Part shown: piece after piece, positions 30,881 to 42,431 of the stretch | How the letters are laid out: every line of letters starts with the position of its first letter | How positions within the stretch are numbered: position 1 is the stretch's first letter | Assembly: GCA_026709065.1 (NCBI GenBank) | Contig: JAPOTS010000078.1 | Location: 1 to 64,000, forward strand | Direction of reading: 5' to 3' | DNA from: Bacteroidota bacterium | GTDB lineage: Bacteria; Bacteroidota; Rhodothermia; Rhodothermales; Bin80 | DNA: 64,000 bases | The notes under the pieces: model-generated | Databases searched by the model: none | Seen by the model: only the letters and a program-made list of their open reading frames with translations | What the model was told of the DNA's origin: nothing | Program-made: the position numbers and the translations under genes

Positions 30881-31834
30881 CTTAACAATTTCTTGATGTG
30901 AAACTGATGGGACTCAACACAGAGAGATAATGAGATGATTCCGAATCAAAGAAGTTTGTAAGCGGAAATTCAATGCGTGCTCCCAAGGAACATCAATTTG
31001 AAACAGCACAATTCAAATGGCCAATTCAAAAATTGAGCCACATCAAGACTTATTAGCAGATACAAATACATGCGACATCTGATCTAACATATGATAGGGC
31101 TCTTTGGTTCTATGTGACTCCCCTTATGTACGCTGTGATCATCCAAAATCATCATAAAAACCATGTCATTTGCCAATGCTGTATATTCAATGTACGGGAT
31201 TTTTTCTCTTTGACCACTTTATCTTCCGTTACATTCACGGTGGCATTGCTGCAAAAGCCTCGAAACCAATAATGAAGACTTATAGAACATAAATAGTACT
31301 ATTTGATGGATTTAAATCAGCGCATACATGTGAGCGATCTGTAGAATTTTTGACGAATCCCAGAGATTTGCGAATTAAGCTACGATAGCGCATCAAGCCA
31401 TATCTGGGTTGAATGAATTAGGCATTCATAGTAAATATGTTTCCTTTGATGACACCTCTGAATTAAAGTCAGAACTAGCGCTTAATTCAAGGGTGTATGT
31501 TAGCGCAGGTATGATTAATCGTATGGATACAAGGAAACTAGGCTATAAGTTGAGGATTGAGACCAAAAGTACCAAACCCAATCAGAACAATCACAGTAAA
31601 AATCCAAAGTTAGACAAAGCCTATGCGATCAGTAGAGGTAAAGGCAGATACAGACTTTGGCATTAAGTAGGGAAGAGCAGTAGAGAAATCGGATAAATAT
31701 ACCTTCACGGAGTCAATGAGAGTAAGATTTCTCTCCACAATGTCACCCATGAAAAGACTTATTTTAATCCAACCACGGTAACACTTGATTGCCACGCTCA
31801 TGTTCCTTCATGAAACCAATATCTACGGACATGA

Positions 31835-33013
31835 TTACGATGAAGACGCAATACTTTCGGTGAGAAGTTGTAAATATTTGTCGTAAACAAAAATGCGGTT
31901 GCGCCTTTGTCCTGTAATTTCCTTCATGACTCCCAACTTCTCAAGATGATGGATAGACTTGTATGCTGTTGGCAATGAAATTCCAGCGGTTTTGGAAATA
32001 TATGGGGCCGAAATGATGAATTGTTTCTGGAGAATTGAGAATACTTGTAGTGCTGAGCCTGCTAATCTACCAGAGTGATTGATTTTTTGGATATCCTCAT
32101 CAAACAATTTGAGAATATTCTTGGCGAGTTGAATCCCATGTTCAGAAGTTTCAATGACACCATCCAAGAAAAACCCCAACCAAGTTTCCCAATCTCCATG
32201 AGTTCGAACGCGTTGCAGTAACTCGTAATAATGGGATCTGTAATGTTTGAAATAAAGACTCAGATTAAGAGTGGGGTGTTGAAGTAAGCCGCTGTGGACC
32301 AAATACAGGGTGATGAGAAGTCGCCCTAAGCGCCCATTACCATCAAGGAATGGATGAATGGTTTCAAATTGAACATGAATCAAACCTGCTTTCATGAGCG
32401 TTGGCAGTTCATGGTGATCCGAATGAATAAACGTTTCTATATCACTCATCAGATCAGCAATGTAGGTATGAGGTGGCGGGACATACATGGCATTTCCAGG
32501 GCGTGTACCGCCAATCCAGTTCTGGGAACGTCTAAATTCACCGGGTAGTTTCGAACTTCCTCGTCCACCCGATAGCAGGATTTCATGCATTTCGCGCATA
32601 AGGCGTTGACTCAAGGGGAAACCTTGGTTTAATCGCGTAATGCCATGATTCATTGCTGATACATAGTTTGAAACCTCCTGTATTTCATCAATAGGTACGC
32701 TGGGAGGATGATCTATCTCAAACAGAAACAAGTCCGATAGTGATGACTGCGTGCCTTCAATCTGTGAAGAGAATACTGCCTCCTGTCTTACATATGTGTA
32801 TACAAAAATTGAAAAGTCTGGCAGAACTTCCGAGATACCATCCAAGCGACCAATGAATAAATACGCTTTTTCTAGTTTCGAACGTAGAGTTTCCATATTG
32901 ATTGGAGGATTCGGGGGCAGAAGAGGCGGAAGATATGCCTCTACTCGCTCCTGCACATGTGAGATTCTAACCTTTTCTCCAATCCGAGACTTGGTTTTTT
33001 CAAGATACATCAA
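31835..33013 (-). CDS. Fic family protein with C-terminal winged-helix-like region
   Basis: Fic motif HPFLDGNGRLGR; N-terminal SSQIEG inhibitory-type motif; C-term ISKTAGISLPTAYKSIHHLEKLGVMKEI. Confidence 0.92.
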   Translation of the reverse strand: MMYLEKTKSRIGEKVRISHVQERVEAYLPPLLPPNPPINMETLRSKLEKAYLFIGRLDGISEVLPDFSIFVYTYVRQEAVFSSQIEGTQSSLSDLFLFEIDHPPSVPIDEIQEVSNYVSAMNHGITRLNQGFPLSQRLMREMHEILLSGGRGSSKLPGEFRRSQNWIGGTRPGNAMYVPPPHTYIADLMSDIETFIHSDHHELPTLMKAGLIHVQFETIHPFLDGNGRLGRLLITLYLVHSGLLQHPTLNLSLYFKHYRSHYYELLQRVRTHGDWETWLGFFLDGVIETSEHGIQLAKNILKLFDEDIQKINHSGRLAGSALQVFSILQKQFIISAPYISKTAGISLPTAYKSIHHLEKLGVMKEITGQRRNRIFVYDKYLQLLTESIASSS

Positions 33014-33356
33014 AATAAATGGTTTTATTTGGTTTACTTAATAAACAAAAATAGGTTTTAATTTATTAATCAATCACGCTTTGAAATCCGAAGATTAGTA
33101 ATGATCAGTCGGGTATGTTGAGAATACTGAGACGTTCATTGACCCTTTCTATGGTTTAAAATCTATTGAATAGTGCTGTTAATGCAATATATATCATTAT
33201 ATTAAGATAGGTTTTTCACAAATTATCAGGTTCTACATTCAGTTTTTATTTCATGGATGCCTCCATTTTGACATTAGAAAAAAGGAAATATCGTAATATC
33301 CAAAACTTTATTAACTTTTTATCTTAATAAACTAAAATTCTATTTTATTTATTTAT

Positions 33357-33391
33357 ATAATTCTAATTAAGGATCACTTAATTAGAATTAT
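33357..33391. promoter_or_regulatory. 15-bp perfect inverted repeat with 5-nt spacer
   Basis: ataattctaattaag-gatca-cttaattagaattat in the AT-rich spacer between divergent fic and tatA. Confidence 0.6.
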
Positions 33392-33537
33392 TGATTATTT
33401 GTTCAAAAGAAGCAGGAATGGAAAATGAAGATGTTCACTGATGATCTCTATCATTCAGGAACCTGTTTGATCCAATTCCACGCCTCCTAAAATCATCAAT
33501 ATAGTGGACGAAACTATGATCAATTGACACAAAGATG

Positions 33538-33645
33538 AATGATCAGATGCTCTTCGGCGGAATTATTCAGAGGTCAGAGGCTCAGCAATTAATTCAGCAA
33601 AAAGGGGCGGTTATCGCCATTCCAGCGAACCCAGAATATTCATGA
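33538..33645 (+). pseudogene. possible IS5-like transposase fragment
   Basis: NDQMLFGGIIQRSEAQQLIQQKGAVIAIPANPEYS* resembles the ADaLr..i...ga.aVIP..N.. segment of IS5-type DDE transposases. Confidence 0.35.
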
Positions 33646-33817
33646 GCATTGGTAAATATCTCCTTAGCAGGATGATGTCACAAACACTATTACGGATAGG
33701 ACTGAACAGCCAATTGTCGGATTTATTGATTATATTAACTCATTAAAGAGGAACATAGCAGGATGAACTATGTATTCAAGTCCTGTTCTTACTTAAAACT
33801 ATAATATAATCAATGAC

Positions 33818-34084
33818 ATGTTTGGACTAGGACCTTGGGAAATTGCGATTATTTTACTAATCGTGTTAGTTCTTTTTGGAGCCAAGCGCATTCCAGAAGT
33901 CGCGCGCGGGCTTGGGAAGGGAATCCGTGAGTTTAAGTCTGCTACAAGTGAAATTAGCAGGGAGCTTACAGTAGAAGACCGCCCTCAATATCGACCACCA
34001 GCACAGCAGAATCCTCCAGGATATGTTCCGCCCCAAAAACAAGAGTCCGCTGAATCAGCTACGCAGCCTGAGTCTTCTCGGTAG
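33818..34084 (+). CDS. tatA: twin-arginine translocase subunit TatA/E
   Basis: MFGLGPWEIAIILLIVLVLFGAKRIPEVARGLGKGIREFK. Confidence 0.94.
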   Translation: MFGLGPWEIAIILLIVLVLFGAKRIPEVARGLGKGIREFKSATSEISRELTVEDRPQYRPPAQQNPPGYVPPQKQESAESATQPESSR

Positions 34085-34118
34085 CTACTCTGCTGTTGGT
34101 GTGTCTATCTAAACGCAT

Positions 34119-35561
34119 ATGGCCTTACCGTCATTTGCTAATTCCAGAAGTGCATTGCTTAATGGCAGTCTGACAGCTGTTGAACTTGCACAACTGTCTG
34201 TAGAAACCATTAATAAAGAGAATCCGCACATCAATGCGTTTACTTATGTGGATGCAGATTCCGTATGTCAGTCTGCTCAGTCCATTGATGAGCGTTTAGC
34301 CCGTGACGAAAATCTTCCCTTGGCTGGCCTCATTCTCGGAGTTAAAGATGTTCTGAGTACAACCGAGTGGCCCGTTACCTGTTCATCTAAAATTCTAAAA
34401 GGCTATCGCCCCCCATTTGAAGCCACCTCAGTGGCACGTTTACGTCAGGCAGGTGCATTGCTGATAGGGCGGGCTAATTGTGATGAGTTTGCTATGGGGT
34501 CTACGACCGAGTATTCTGCGTACGGAGTGACAAAAAACCCCAATAATGTAAAGTATGTTGCAGGTGGATCCTCTGGAGGATCTGCAGCCGCTGTTGCGGC
34601 CGGTATGTGCCATGCTGCCCTCGGGACAGACACTGGGGGGTCTATTCGCCAACCCTCAGCTTTTTGTGGCGTGGTTGGACTCAAGCCAACCTATGGACTG
34701 GTCAGCCGTTTTGGGCTTGTAGCATTCGCCTCATCCTTTGACTGTGTTGGGCCTATTACTCAGAGCCCTTACGAGGCTTGGCAGATTCTATGTCATATGT
34801 CTGGAACGGATCCAAACGATGCAACCTGTATAGACTATTCGCCTGAAAAGTCTGCCTACTCTCCTGATATGCCTATTGATGGATTACGAGTTGGTGTGCT
34901 TTCGGAGTATTATGGAGAAGGGCTGGAGGATGAAGTTCATCACTTAGTGGATCAGACAGCACAAAATCTAAAGTCTCAAGGAGCACAGTTGATTTCGGTA
35001 TCTATGCCTCATATTGAGTATGGAATTGCTGCCTATTATATTCTGGCCGCTGCCGAAGCCTCAAGTAACCTATCAAGATATGATGGGGTCAAGTACGGAA
35101 TTCGTCATTTAGGTGATGAAGAGTCACTTGAAAGCATGTATGTACAGACACGGAGCCAAGGATTTGGATTTGAGGTGAAAAGGCGAATCATGCTTGGGAC
35201 CTACGTCCTCTCAGCGGGCTATTATGATGCCTACTATGGAAAAGCACAGCGCGTGCGCTCACTCATTCGTCAAGATTTTGAGGAAGCATGGAAAAAAATA
35301 GATATATTATTGACACCAGTGACACCTACGGCAGGAGCATGTATTGGCGAATGGGGAAATGATCCACTCCAGATGTATCTTAGTGATGCCTATACAGTGA
35401 CGGCAAATCTAGCAGGAATCCCAGCTGTATCAGTTCCGGTTGGAAAAGTGGACGATGGGTTACCTGTTGGCGTTCAAGTATTAGGTCCACCAATGAGCGA
35501 ATCACGAATTCTCTCTGTTGGACAGAGGATCATGGAGCTTGCAGACACCGTAGTTTCTTAA
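34119..35561 (+). CDS. gatA: Asp-tRNA(Asn)/Glu-tRNA(Gln) amidotransferase subunit A
   Basis: Amidase signature [45 protein letters not shown]. Confidence 0.95.
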   Translation: MALPSFANSRSALLNGSLTAVELAQLSVETINKENPHINAFTYVDADSVCQSAQSIDERLARDENLPLAGLILGVKDVLSTTEWPVTCSSKILKGYRPPFEATSVARLRQAGALLIGRANCDEFAMGSTTEYSAYGVTKNPNNVKYVAGGSSGGSAAAVAAGMCHAALGTDTGGSIRQPSAFCGVVGLKPTYGLVSRFGLVAFASSFDCVGPITQSPYEAWQILCHMSGTDPNDATCIDYSPEKSAYSPDMPIDGLRVGVLSEYYGEGLEDEVHHLVDQTAQNLKSQGAQLISVSMPHIEYGIAAYYILAAAEASSNLSRYDGVKYGIRHLGDEESLESMYVQTRSQGFGFEVKRRIMLGTYVLSAGYYDAYYGKAQRVRSLIRQDFEEAWKKIDILLTPVTPTAGACIGEWGNDPLQMYLSDAYTVTANLAGIPAVSVPVGKVDDGLPVGVQVLGPPMSESRILSVGQRIMELADTVVS

Positions 35562-35589
35562 ATCATTCATTTCTCACACAAACCATTAC

Positions 35590-36459
35590 ATGAGTATTTT
35601 AGTTGACAAGCATACACGACTGGTCGTTCAGGGATTTACTGGAAAAGAAGGCTCCTTTCATTCTGAGCAGATGATTGCATTTGGCACCAATGTGGTTGGA
35701 GGCGTGACTCCCGGTAAAGGAGGGCAGCAACATCTTGGCTGCCCTGTATTTAACACTGTAAAGGAGTCGGTGCAAGGTGAAGGGGCAAATACCTCAGTCA
35801 TCTTTGTGCCTCCAGCGTTCGCCAAAGATGCTATTATAGAGGCAGCGGACGCAGGCATCGCATTAATTGTTTGTATTACAGAGGGGATACCAGTCAAGGA
35901 TATGGTCGAAGCGTCTCACTATGTAAAATCCGTCGGAGCTCGCTTAGTCGGGCCAAATTGTCCAGGGCTATTAACGCCAGGACAGGCAAAAGTGGGAATC
36001 ATGCCTGCCATGATCTTTTCTGAAGGTCCAGTAGGTGTGATCTCAAGGTCTGGAACCCTCACCTACGAGGCCGTTGATCAATTAACGCATCAAGGACTTG
36101 GTCAAAGTACAGCGATTGGGATAGGTGGTGATCCAGTCATAGGAACTAAATTTATTGATGCACTCCAATTGTTTGAAGATGATCCTAAAACTGAAGCTGT
36201 TGTTTTGATCGGAGAGATTGGTGGCACAGATGAAGAGGATGCCGCGGCCTATATCACAGGTCATATTACCAAACCAGTGATAGCATTTATTGCGGGTGCG
36301 ACCGCTCCGCCTGGGCGCCGCATGGGGCATGCAGGGGCAATTATTGCGGGAGGCAAAGGAACGGCCGAAGATAAATTTGCTGCACTATCTGAAGCAGGTG
36401 CGCATGTAGTTCGTGATCCAGCTCAAATTGGGAAGGCGACCAAAGAACAAGCCTTTTAA
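35590..36459 (+). CDS. sucD: succinyl-CoA ligase alpha subunit
   Basis: [53 protein letters not shown]. Confidence 0.96.
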   Translation: MSILVDKHTRLVVQGFTGKEGSFHSEQMIAFGTNVVGGVTPGKGGQQHLGCPVFNTVKESVQGEGANTSVIFVPPAFAKDAIIEAADAGIALIVCITEGIPVKDMVEASHYVKSVGARLVGPNCPGLLTPGQAKVGIMPAMIFSEGPVGVISRSGTLTYEAVDQLTHQGLGQSTAIGIGGDPVIGTKFIDALQLFEDDPKTEAVVLIGEIGGTDEEDAAAYITGHITKPVIAFIAGATAPPGRRMGHAGAIIAGGKGTAEDKFAALSEAGAHVVRDPAQIGKATKEQAF

Positions 36460-36468
36460 GGATCATCA

Positions 36469-37062
36469 ATGCAGATTCGGCATGTCACTTTTGTCAAGAG
36501 TGCAGAAACACTTGGACAGATACCGACTCCAGCCTTGCCTGAAGTTGCCTTTATTGGGCGCTCTAATGTAGGAAAAAGTGCTCTGTTGAATATGTTATGT
36601 CAACGAAAGTCTTTGGCACGTACAAGTACAACCCCAGGGAAAACCCAAACATTTAATTTTTATGAAGTAAATCGTCAGATTTATTTTGTTGATATACCGG
36701 GGTATGGCTATGCAAAAGTCAGTAAAAAAATTAGATCCCAATGGCGAAGACGGATTGCGGATTATCTCATACATCGCGAGCCACTAAAAGCAGTTTTACA
36801 CCTAGTGGATAGCCGGCATCCTCCTTCGGAGCTTGACAAAGAAGTGATGTTAATGCTACGCGATTCAGATGCACAACGATTCCTTGTCCTTACGAAGGCA
36901 GATAAGCTCTCTGGAAATAAGATCACTCAAAGCCTAAACATAGTCAAACAAGTCATGAAAGCATGCGGAGAAGAAATTCCAATCATCGTGACATCTGCTC
37001 ACAATAAGATGGGGCAACAAGAGTTGCTTAATCGTATAGAAACAGTCCTGAGCACTCAATAG
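36469..37062 (+). CDS. ysxC: ribosome biogenesis GTP-binding protein YihA/YsxC
   Basis: VAFIGRSNVGKSALLNML, TPGKTQTFNFY, FVDIPGYGYAKV, LTKADK. Confidence 0.95.
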   Translation: MQIRHVTFVKSAETLGQIPTPALPEVAFIGRSNVGKSALLNMLCQRKSLARTSTTPGKTQTFNFYEVNRQIYFVDIPGYGYAKVSKKIRSQWRRRIADYLIHREPLKAVLHLVDSRHPPSELDKEVMLMLRDSDAQRFLVLTKADKLSGNKITQSLNIVKQVMKACGEEIPIIVTSAHNKMGQQELLNRIETVLSTQ

Positions 37063-37471
37063 ACGTATCTATACGAAAATCCCATATGACATGATCCATT
37101 GGTATGGACCTAATGACGCAGAGGATACCATTTGATCAGTCATGAAATGGAACCTGTTCAGGTGCCATTGCCACAAGGCTGTTGGTTAGTATTTTGCTAC
37201 GATTGGTTTAGTTTCCTCATTTCTAAAAAGACAAAACTCATTCGAATTCATAGACGGATTTGATGTCCATGAGCATCTGAAGAAGGTGTGAATCAAAACG
37301 TGTGAGGGGCTCAGATCATATATTGAGGAAAGTGGATAACTGGCGGCAAATTATATATTGAAAAGAGGATTTTGCTTATTAAGGGGGTGTAAATGTACCC
37401 AGTGGATAGCAATTTCTCTCAAATATAGTGGAAAATAGGTCTAAGAATTCATACAAATGTTTGTTCGCAAC

Positions 37472-37489
37472 AAAAAAATGGGGGGGGGG
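37472..37489. repeat. A7-T-G10 homopolymer tract upstream of WD40 gene
   Basis: caaaaaaatggggggggggtaaaat; G run 37480-37489, 35 bp before the ATG at 37525. Confidence 0.85.
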
Positions 37490-37524
37490 TAAAATCGGTT
37501 TTGATATTTTTTCAGTAACACTTC

Positions 37525-39828
37525 ATGCGATTTTTTCTATTATGTTTTTGCCTTAGTTTCACAGCCAATACAAACGCTCAGTCTCCTATATGGACCTACG
37601 AACCACCAGAAAATACAGATGAATTTTTCCAAGGACCGATTGATGTGAAATCAGTATCATTTTCCCCAGATGGAAAGTTGATAGCATCTGGTGGTTCAGG
37701 TACTTGGAGTTTCTCACCTGATTCAGATCCAGCAATCAATATATTTGATGCGGAAACCGGGAGAGAGATACTCAGCTTTGCACATGAACATTGGCAGGTT
37801 AGGTCCATTGCATTTTCACCAGATGGAAAGACACTGGCATCTGGTGGAACAAAGCCTGAAGGGCATGGAGTCGGAAACCTTTATATGTGGGATGTAAACA
37901 CCGGGCAGGAGTTGGATTGTAAGGTTGAGTTTTCTGATTGGGTCTACTCTGTAGCATTTTCACCCGATGGTACGATGTTAGCAGTGGGTTCAAGCCATGA
38001 TGAAGGAATCTCTCTTATAGATGTCAGCAAGTGTGAGGTTATACACGAATTTTCTCATGATTCCAGTACCGGTGATGTTCAGTCCGTGGATATTTCGCCA
38101 GATGGAACAATGCTCGTATCTGGTAGCTCGCACTCCTACATCAACCTGTGGGATCTAAATTCTAAACAAAGAATCGCAGGCACAAAGCTTTTAGGAGAAT
38201 TCGGAGATGAGATTACTTCAGTGGCATTCTCTCCAGATGGAACGAATCTGGTTTTTGCAGGACGACTAGGCGTTAATGGAATCATCCATCTGTGGGATGT
38301 GAACACTTGGGAGGAAATTAGCACCATTACCACTGAGACAGGTCTGGTGACCACTGTATCATTTTCTCCAGACGGAACAGTACTCGCATCTGGGACAGGA
38401 TCAATTATCACAGATGGCAACGATATTCATTTATGGGATCTGGATACTGGAGAGGAGATTCAATATCTTTCAGCTGAAGATGTTGGATCTAGGTCAGTAG
38501 CATTTTCACCAGATGGATCCAATCTGGTATCGGGGGGTGAGGCAAATATTAAGCTGTGGGATGCACAAACATTGAGTTTGATTTACACCATTGAAGAAGA
38601 TGTGATAGAGGATATTAAATTGGAATTTCTTGGGTTTTCATCGGATGCAACCAGACTGATTTCTGTACAATCAGATGGAATTATCCGCATTATTGATGTG
38701 AATACTGGACAAGAGATTCAAGAAATTTCTGAATTTTCATGGGAAGGAACACCCCATACAATTTCCCCTGACGGAACGAAGTTGGTGTCGGTAAGAAGTA
38801 TATTCATCTACCTTTATGATCTGTCATCTGGAGAGCAAATTCAACAATTCATTGGGCACACGAAGGAAGTAAATTCGGTGGAGTTCTCACCAAATGGATC
38901 ATTACTACTCTCTGGGGCTGACGATCAAGTAATGCGCCTATGGGATGTGAAAACTGGACGAGAGATTCAAGTCTTTTCTTCTCATGATGAAGAAGTAAGT
39001 AATGTAAAATTCTTTCCAGACGGTAAGAAACTAGTGTCAGGAACATGTGCTTTCTCAGATGATTATACTGGAAGCATCCGTATCTGGGATGTTACTTCGG
39101 GTGATCAGATCCAACAGTTTCTTCAGAATACATGTGTTTTGAGGATGATTATTTCACCCGATGGAAAGAAACTGGCTTCATCGGGTCTAACAAGAAGCGT
39201 CTCTATATGGGAGAATATAGAATCACCTAGCCCGACCAGTTCTATTGATTTTAATGACGGCATTCCCACAGTTTTGAGTTTTTCACTCGATGCAACGAAA
39301 TTAGTCGTTGGAGAAGATTCATTTTTCTTCAATGGAGAAGATTCATTTTTCAATTCTGATATATCCTTGTTGGATGTGACCAGTGGCTTTCGGATAGCTA
39401 CGATAGCTACATTTAATCATGGATCAGAAATTATAAACTATGTTGTTTCTCGTGATGGCAATTTTCTTGCAACAGGTGGAGAAAAATCCATCAAATTATG
39501 GAATACGGTCCCATCCACAGTTTCCAACGAAGATGAGCAATCCTCGCCTGAGCCCTTTTCGATAATTGGCAATTACCCCAATCCGTTTCAATCCTCTACA
39601 TCTATTCGTTTAGATCTACCTACTTCAGCACGCGTCGGAGTTGAAGTTTTTGATGTGACTGGACGACGTGTATTCATGCAAGCCCCTGTTGAGATCAATG
39701 CAGGTAAAGGGCGTGATATTCGCCTAAACGGCATGTCTCTTCCCTCAGGTGCCTATCTGTATCGTTTGGAAATCATATCTGCGGAAGGAATTGACACAGA
39801 TACGGGGCGTTTTGTTAAGGTTCAGTAA
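37525..39828 (+). CDS. exported WD40-repeat protein with T9SS type A sorting domain
   Basis: Signal peptide; many SVAFSPDGxxLASGG...LWDV repeats; C-term IIGNYPNPFQSSTSIRLDLPTSARVGVEVFDVTGRRV...GAYLYRLEI...GRFVKVQ. Confidence 0.93.
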   Translation: MRFFLLCFCLSFTANTNAQSPIWTYEPPENTDEFFQGPIDVKSVSFSPDGKLIASGGSGTWSFSPDSDPAINIFDAETGREILSFAHEHWQVRSIAFSPDGKTLASGGTKPEGHGVGNLYMWDVNTGQELDCKVEFSDWVYSVAFSPDGTMLAVGSSHDEGISLIDVSKCEVIHEFSHDSSTGDVQSVDISPDGTMLVSGSSHSYINLWDLNSKQRIAGTKLLGEFGDEITSVAFSPDGTNLVFAGRLGVNGIIHLWDVNTWEEISTITTETGLVTTVSFSPDGTVLASGTGSIITDGNDIHLWDLDTGEEIQYLSAEDVGSRSVAFSPDGSNLVSGGEANIKLWDAQTLSLIYTIEEDVIEDIKLEFLGFSSDATRLISVQSDGIIRIIDVNTGQEIQEISEFSWEGTPHTISPDGTKLVSVRSIFIYLYDLSSGEQIQQFIGHTKEVNSVEFSPNGSLLLSGADDQVMRLWDVKTGREIQVFSSHDEEVSNVKFFPDGKKLVSGTCAFSDDYTGSIRIWDVTSGDQIQQFLQNTCVLRMIISPDGKKLASSGLTRSVSIWENIESPSPTSSIDFNDGIPTVLSFSLDATKLVVGEDSFFFNGEDSFFNSDISLLDVTSGFRIATIATFNHGSEIINYVVSRDGNFLATGGEKSIKLWNTVPSTVSNEDEQSSPEPFSIIGNYPNPFQSSTSIRLDLPTSARVGVEVFDVTGRRVFMQAPVEINAGKGRDIRLNGMSLPSGAYLYRLEIISAEGIDTDTGRFVKVQ

Positions 39829-39965
39829 TCATTAAACCTGAATGTGACTCAATCATCAAGGATTTCTAAGAACTTCCAGTATTCTTTTTCACATCTGAAG
39901 TGGTGAGAGTGTTCTTTTCAACAATTGATGGTTCTGGATTTGTTTGAATTTTGTTATTAATACTC

Positions 39966-42392
39966 ATGAGATTCGTTATTTTATTTTTTGCTTTTGTTGT
40001 TGTACCAAGTGTAATAGCTCAGCCAGTTTGGACTTATGAACCACCGGCGGGATTAGTATATCTTGAACCAATCGGTACTGTGAATTCTGTTGCATTTTCG
40101 CCTGACGGAAAGCTGATGGCATCTGGTTTTTCAAATGATTCCAATGCGTCCATCAGAATATTTGATGTGAGTACAGGACAGAACATTCACAGCTTTGGAA
40201 GTGGAGATTTTGAAATTAACACCGTGGCATTTTCACCAGATGGAAAGATATTGGTATCAGGCGGATCAATACCATTTGATTGTGGATATGGATGTAAACA
40301 TTTACTCTGGAATAATGAGAAAACGCAGGTAGCTATTGACCAAAATCAAGTGTATAAAACGGGAAACCTGCAGTTTTGGGATGTGGATACTGGGAATGAG
40401 TTGACATGCAGTATTGATTTGTCAACGAGTATTTCGTCGGTGGTGTTTTCACCAGATGGGGCGATAGTTGCAGTCGGCTTGGATTATGATGTTTTTGATC
40501 GAACTGTGGGTGGAAGAGTCTCACTCGTGGATGTCAACAACTGTTTGGTATTCCATGAATTCTTTACAGCCCCTTATACAGGAGTTCAAACTGTAGCATT
40601 TTCTCTGGACGGAACGATGGTGGCATCTGGAACAGGGAGCAGGCTTGCGAAGGGAGATCCTGGAGTGATTGTGTGGGATGTGAATACTAAAGATGAGATC
40701 TCATCAATACCAGTACCATCAAATTCCGATCTAGAAGTGAATTCGATAGTATTCTCTCCTGATGGGGCATACCTAATATTTGCGGGGTCCTCTGGTGGTT
40801 ATGATTCGGGAATCATCGATATGTGGAATGTCATGACATGGCAGAAAGTCCGCACCTTTACTCCAGAGACTGGGGAAGTGAGTTCAATTGCATTTTCCCC
40901 AGATGGCTCAATGTTGTTATCCGGCACAGAAGAATCTTCTAATGGATATCTCCATTTATGGGATGTCAGCACAGGGGAAGAGATACAGAGCATTACAACG
41001 GAGGGTATAGGGGCTAGTTCAGTGGGATTCTCTCCCGATGGAGCTAAGATAGTTTCAGGTGGATCTCATTATACGAATAGTTTTTTTGGTATACATAGTG
41101 GAAGAATTTTTCTATGGGATGTTACAACTCTGGACCTAAATTATACCATTGGAGAAGGGTATGACCAATTTTCATTTGTACGTTTTTCATATGATGCAAC
41201 GAGGTTGATTTCTGTACAATCGGACAGATCAATTCGAGTTATTGATGTAGACTCTGGACGACAGATTGAAGAGGTTTATGAGTTCTCGGGAGAGGGCAGG
41301 CTCTTAACAGTCTCCCCTGACGGAACGAAGCTGCTGTCTGAAGTTACGTTGTATGATAATGATTTTGAAGTGGCTGCTTCTATCATATTCATGCACGATA
41401 TCAAATCTGGGGAGGAAATTCAAAATTTTATTGGTCATACTGATGAAGTGAATTATGTCGATTTTTCCCCCGATGGGTCATTATTGGTATCTGGAGCAGA
41501 TGATCATACGATGCGCCTCTGGGATGTGAACACGGGAAGCGAGATTCAAGTCTTTCCTGATCATGACGAAAATGTGCACATGGTGAAATTTTCTCCAGAC
41601 GGACAGACGCTAGTGTCTGGAACTTGCGAAATATCATCCAGTGGTGATGTAGGAGTTTTGCGTATATGGGATGTTAGTACTGGTCAAGAGATCCAGAGGT
41701 TTTTTCCAAATACTTGTTTTGCCAGACTAATTGTGTCATCCGATGGATTGAAAATTGCAGCTGCAGATAGGACAATGACGTACGTCTATGATGTAGCAAT
41801 GCCCATGCCAATAATCACTCAAGAGTCATCTGATTTAACTCCTATACCGATGACTTTTTTAAACGATGGAACGAAATTAGTGTCTGCAGAAGTCGGATGG
41901 GTTGGACAATTTGGGGATGAATTTTATTTTGACATATTCTTATGGGATGTGAATACTGGCGATCGACTTCATACAATTGATCAAGGATCTGATTTATCCT
42001 CTTATGCCGTTTCTCGTGATGGCAATTTCATTGCAACAGGTGGAGAAAAATCCATAAAGTTATGGAATACGGCCCCATCCACAGTTTCCAATGAATATGA
42101 GTACCCCTCGGCTGAGAGCTTTTCGGTAATTGGCAATTATCCTAATCCGTTTCAATCCTCTACATCTATTCGTTTAGATCTACCTACTTCAGCACGCGTC
42201 GGAGTTGAAGTTTTTGATGTGACTGGACGACGTGTATTCATGCAAGCCCCTATTGAGATCAACGCAGGTAGCGGGCGTGATATTCCCCTAAACAGCATGT
42301 CTTTTCCCTCAGGTGCCTATCTGTATCGTTTGGAAATAAAATCTGCGGGAGGAATTGACACGCATGTGGGGCGTTTTGTTAAGGTTCAGTAA
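39966..42392 (+). CDS. exported WD40-repeat protein with T9SS type A sorting domain (paralog)
   Basis: Same architecture as the upstream gene; tail nearly identical at DNA level. Internal Met MRFVILFFAFVVVPSVIAQ at 39966. Confidence 0.93.
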   Translation: MRFVILFFAFVVVPSVIAQPVWTYEPPAGLVYLEPIGTVNSVAFSPDGKLMASGFSNDSNASIRIFDVSTGQNIHSFGSGDFEINTVAFSPDGKILVSGGSIPFDCGYGCKHLLWNNEKTQVAIDQNQVYKTGNLQFWDVDTGNELTCSIDLSTSISSVVFSPDGAIVAVGLDYDVFDRTVGGRVSLVDVNNCLVFHEFFTAPYTGVQTVAFSLDGTMVASGTGSRLAKGDPGVIVWDVNTKDEISSIPVPSNSDLEVNSIVFSPDGAYLIFAGSSGGYDSGIIDMWNVMTWQKVRTFTPETGEVSSIAFSPDGSMLLSGTEESSNGYLHLWDVSTGEEIQSITTEGIGASSVGFSPDGAKIVSGGSHYTNSFFGIHSGRIFLWDVTTLDLNYTIGEGYDQFSFVRFSYDATRLISVQSDRSIRVIDVDSGRQIEEVYEFSGEGRLLTVSPDGTKLLSEVTLYDNDFEVAASIIFMHDIKSGEEIQNFIGHTDEVNYVDFSPDGSLLVSGADDHTMRLWDVNTGSEIQVFPDHDENVHMVKFSPDGQTLVSGTCEISSSGDVGVLRIWDVSTGQEIQRFFPNTCFARLIVSSDGLKIAAADRTMTYVYDVAMPMPIITQESSDLTPIPMTFLNDGTKLVSAEVGWVGQFGDEFYFDIFLWDVNTGDRLHTIDQGSDLSSYAVSRDGNFIATGGEKSIKLWNTAPSTVSNEYEYPSAESFSVIGNYPNPFQSSTSIRLDLPTSARVGVEVFDVTGRRVFMQAPIEINAGSGRDIPLNSMSFPSGAYLYRLEIKSAGGIDTHVGRFVKVQ

Positions 42393-42431
42393 ACATTAAA
42401 CCTGGGTGTAACTCAATCATCAAGGATTTCT

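Noticed and set aside
31409-31801. Overlapping opposite-strand ORFs of 63-85 aa
   Set aside because: No recognisable domain and mutually overlapping; could be decayed DNA, not supportable as genes.
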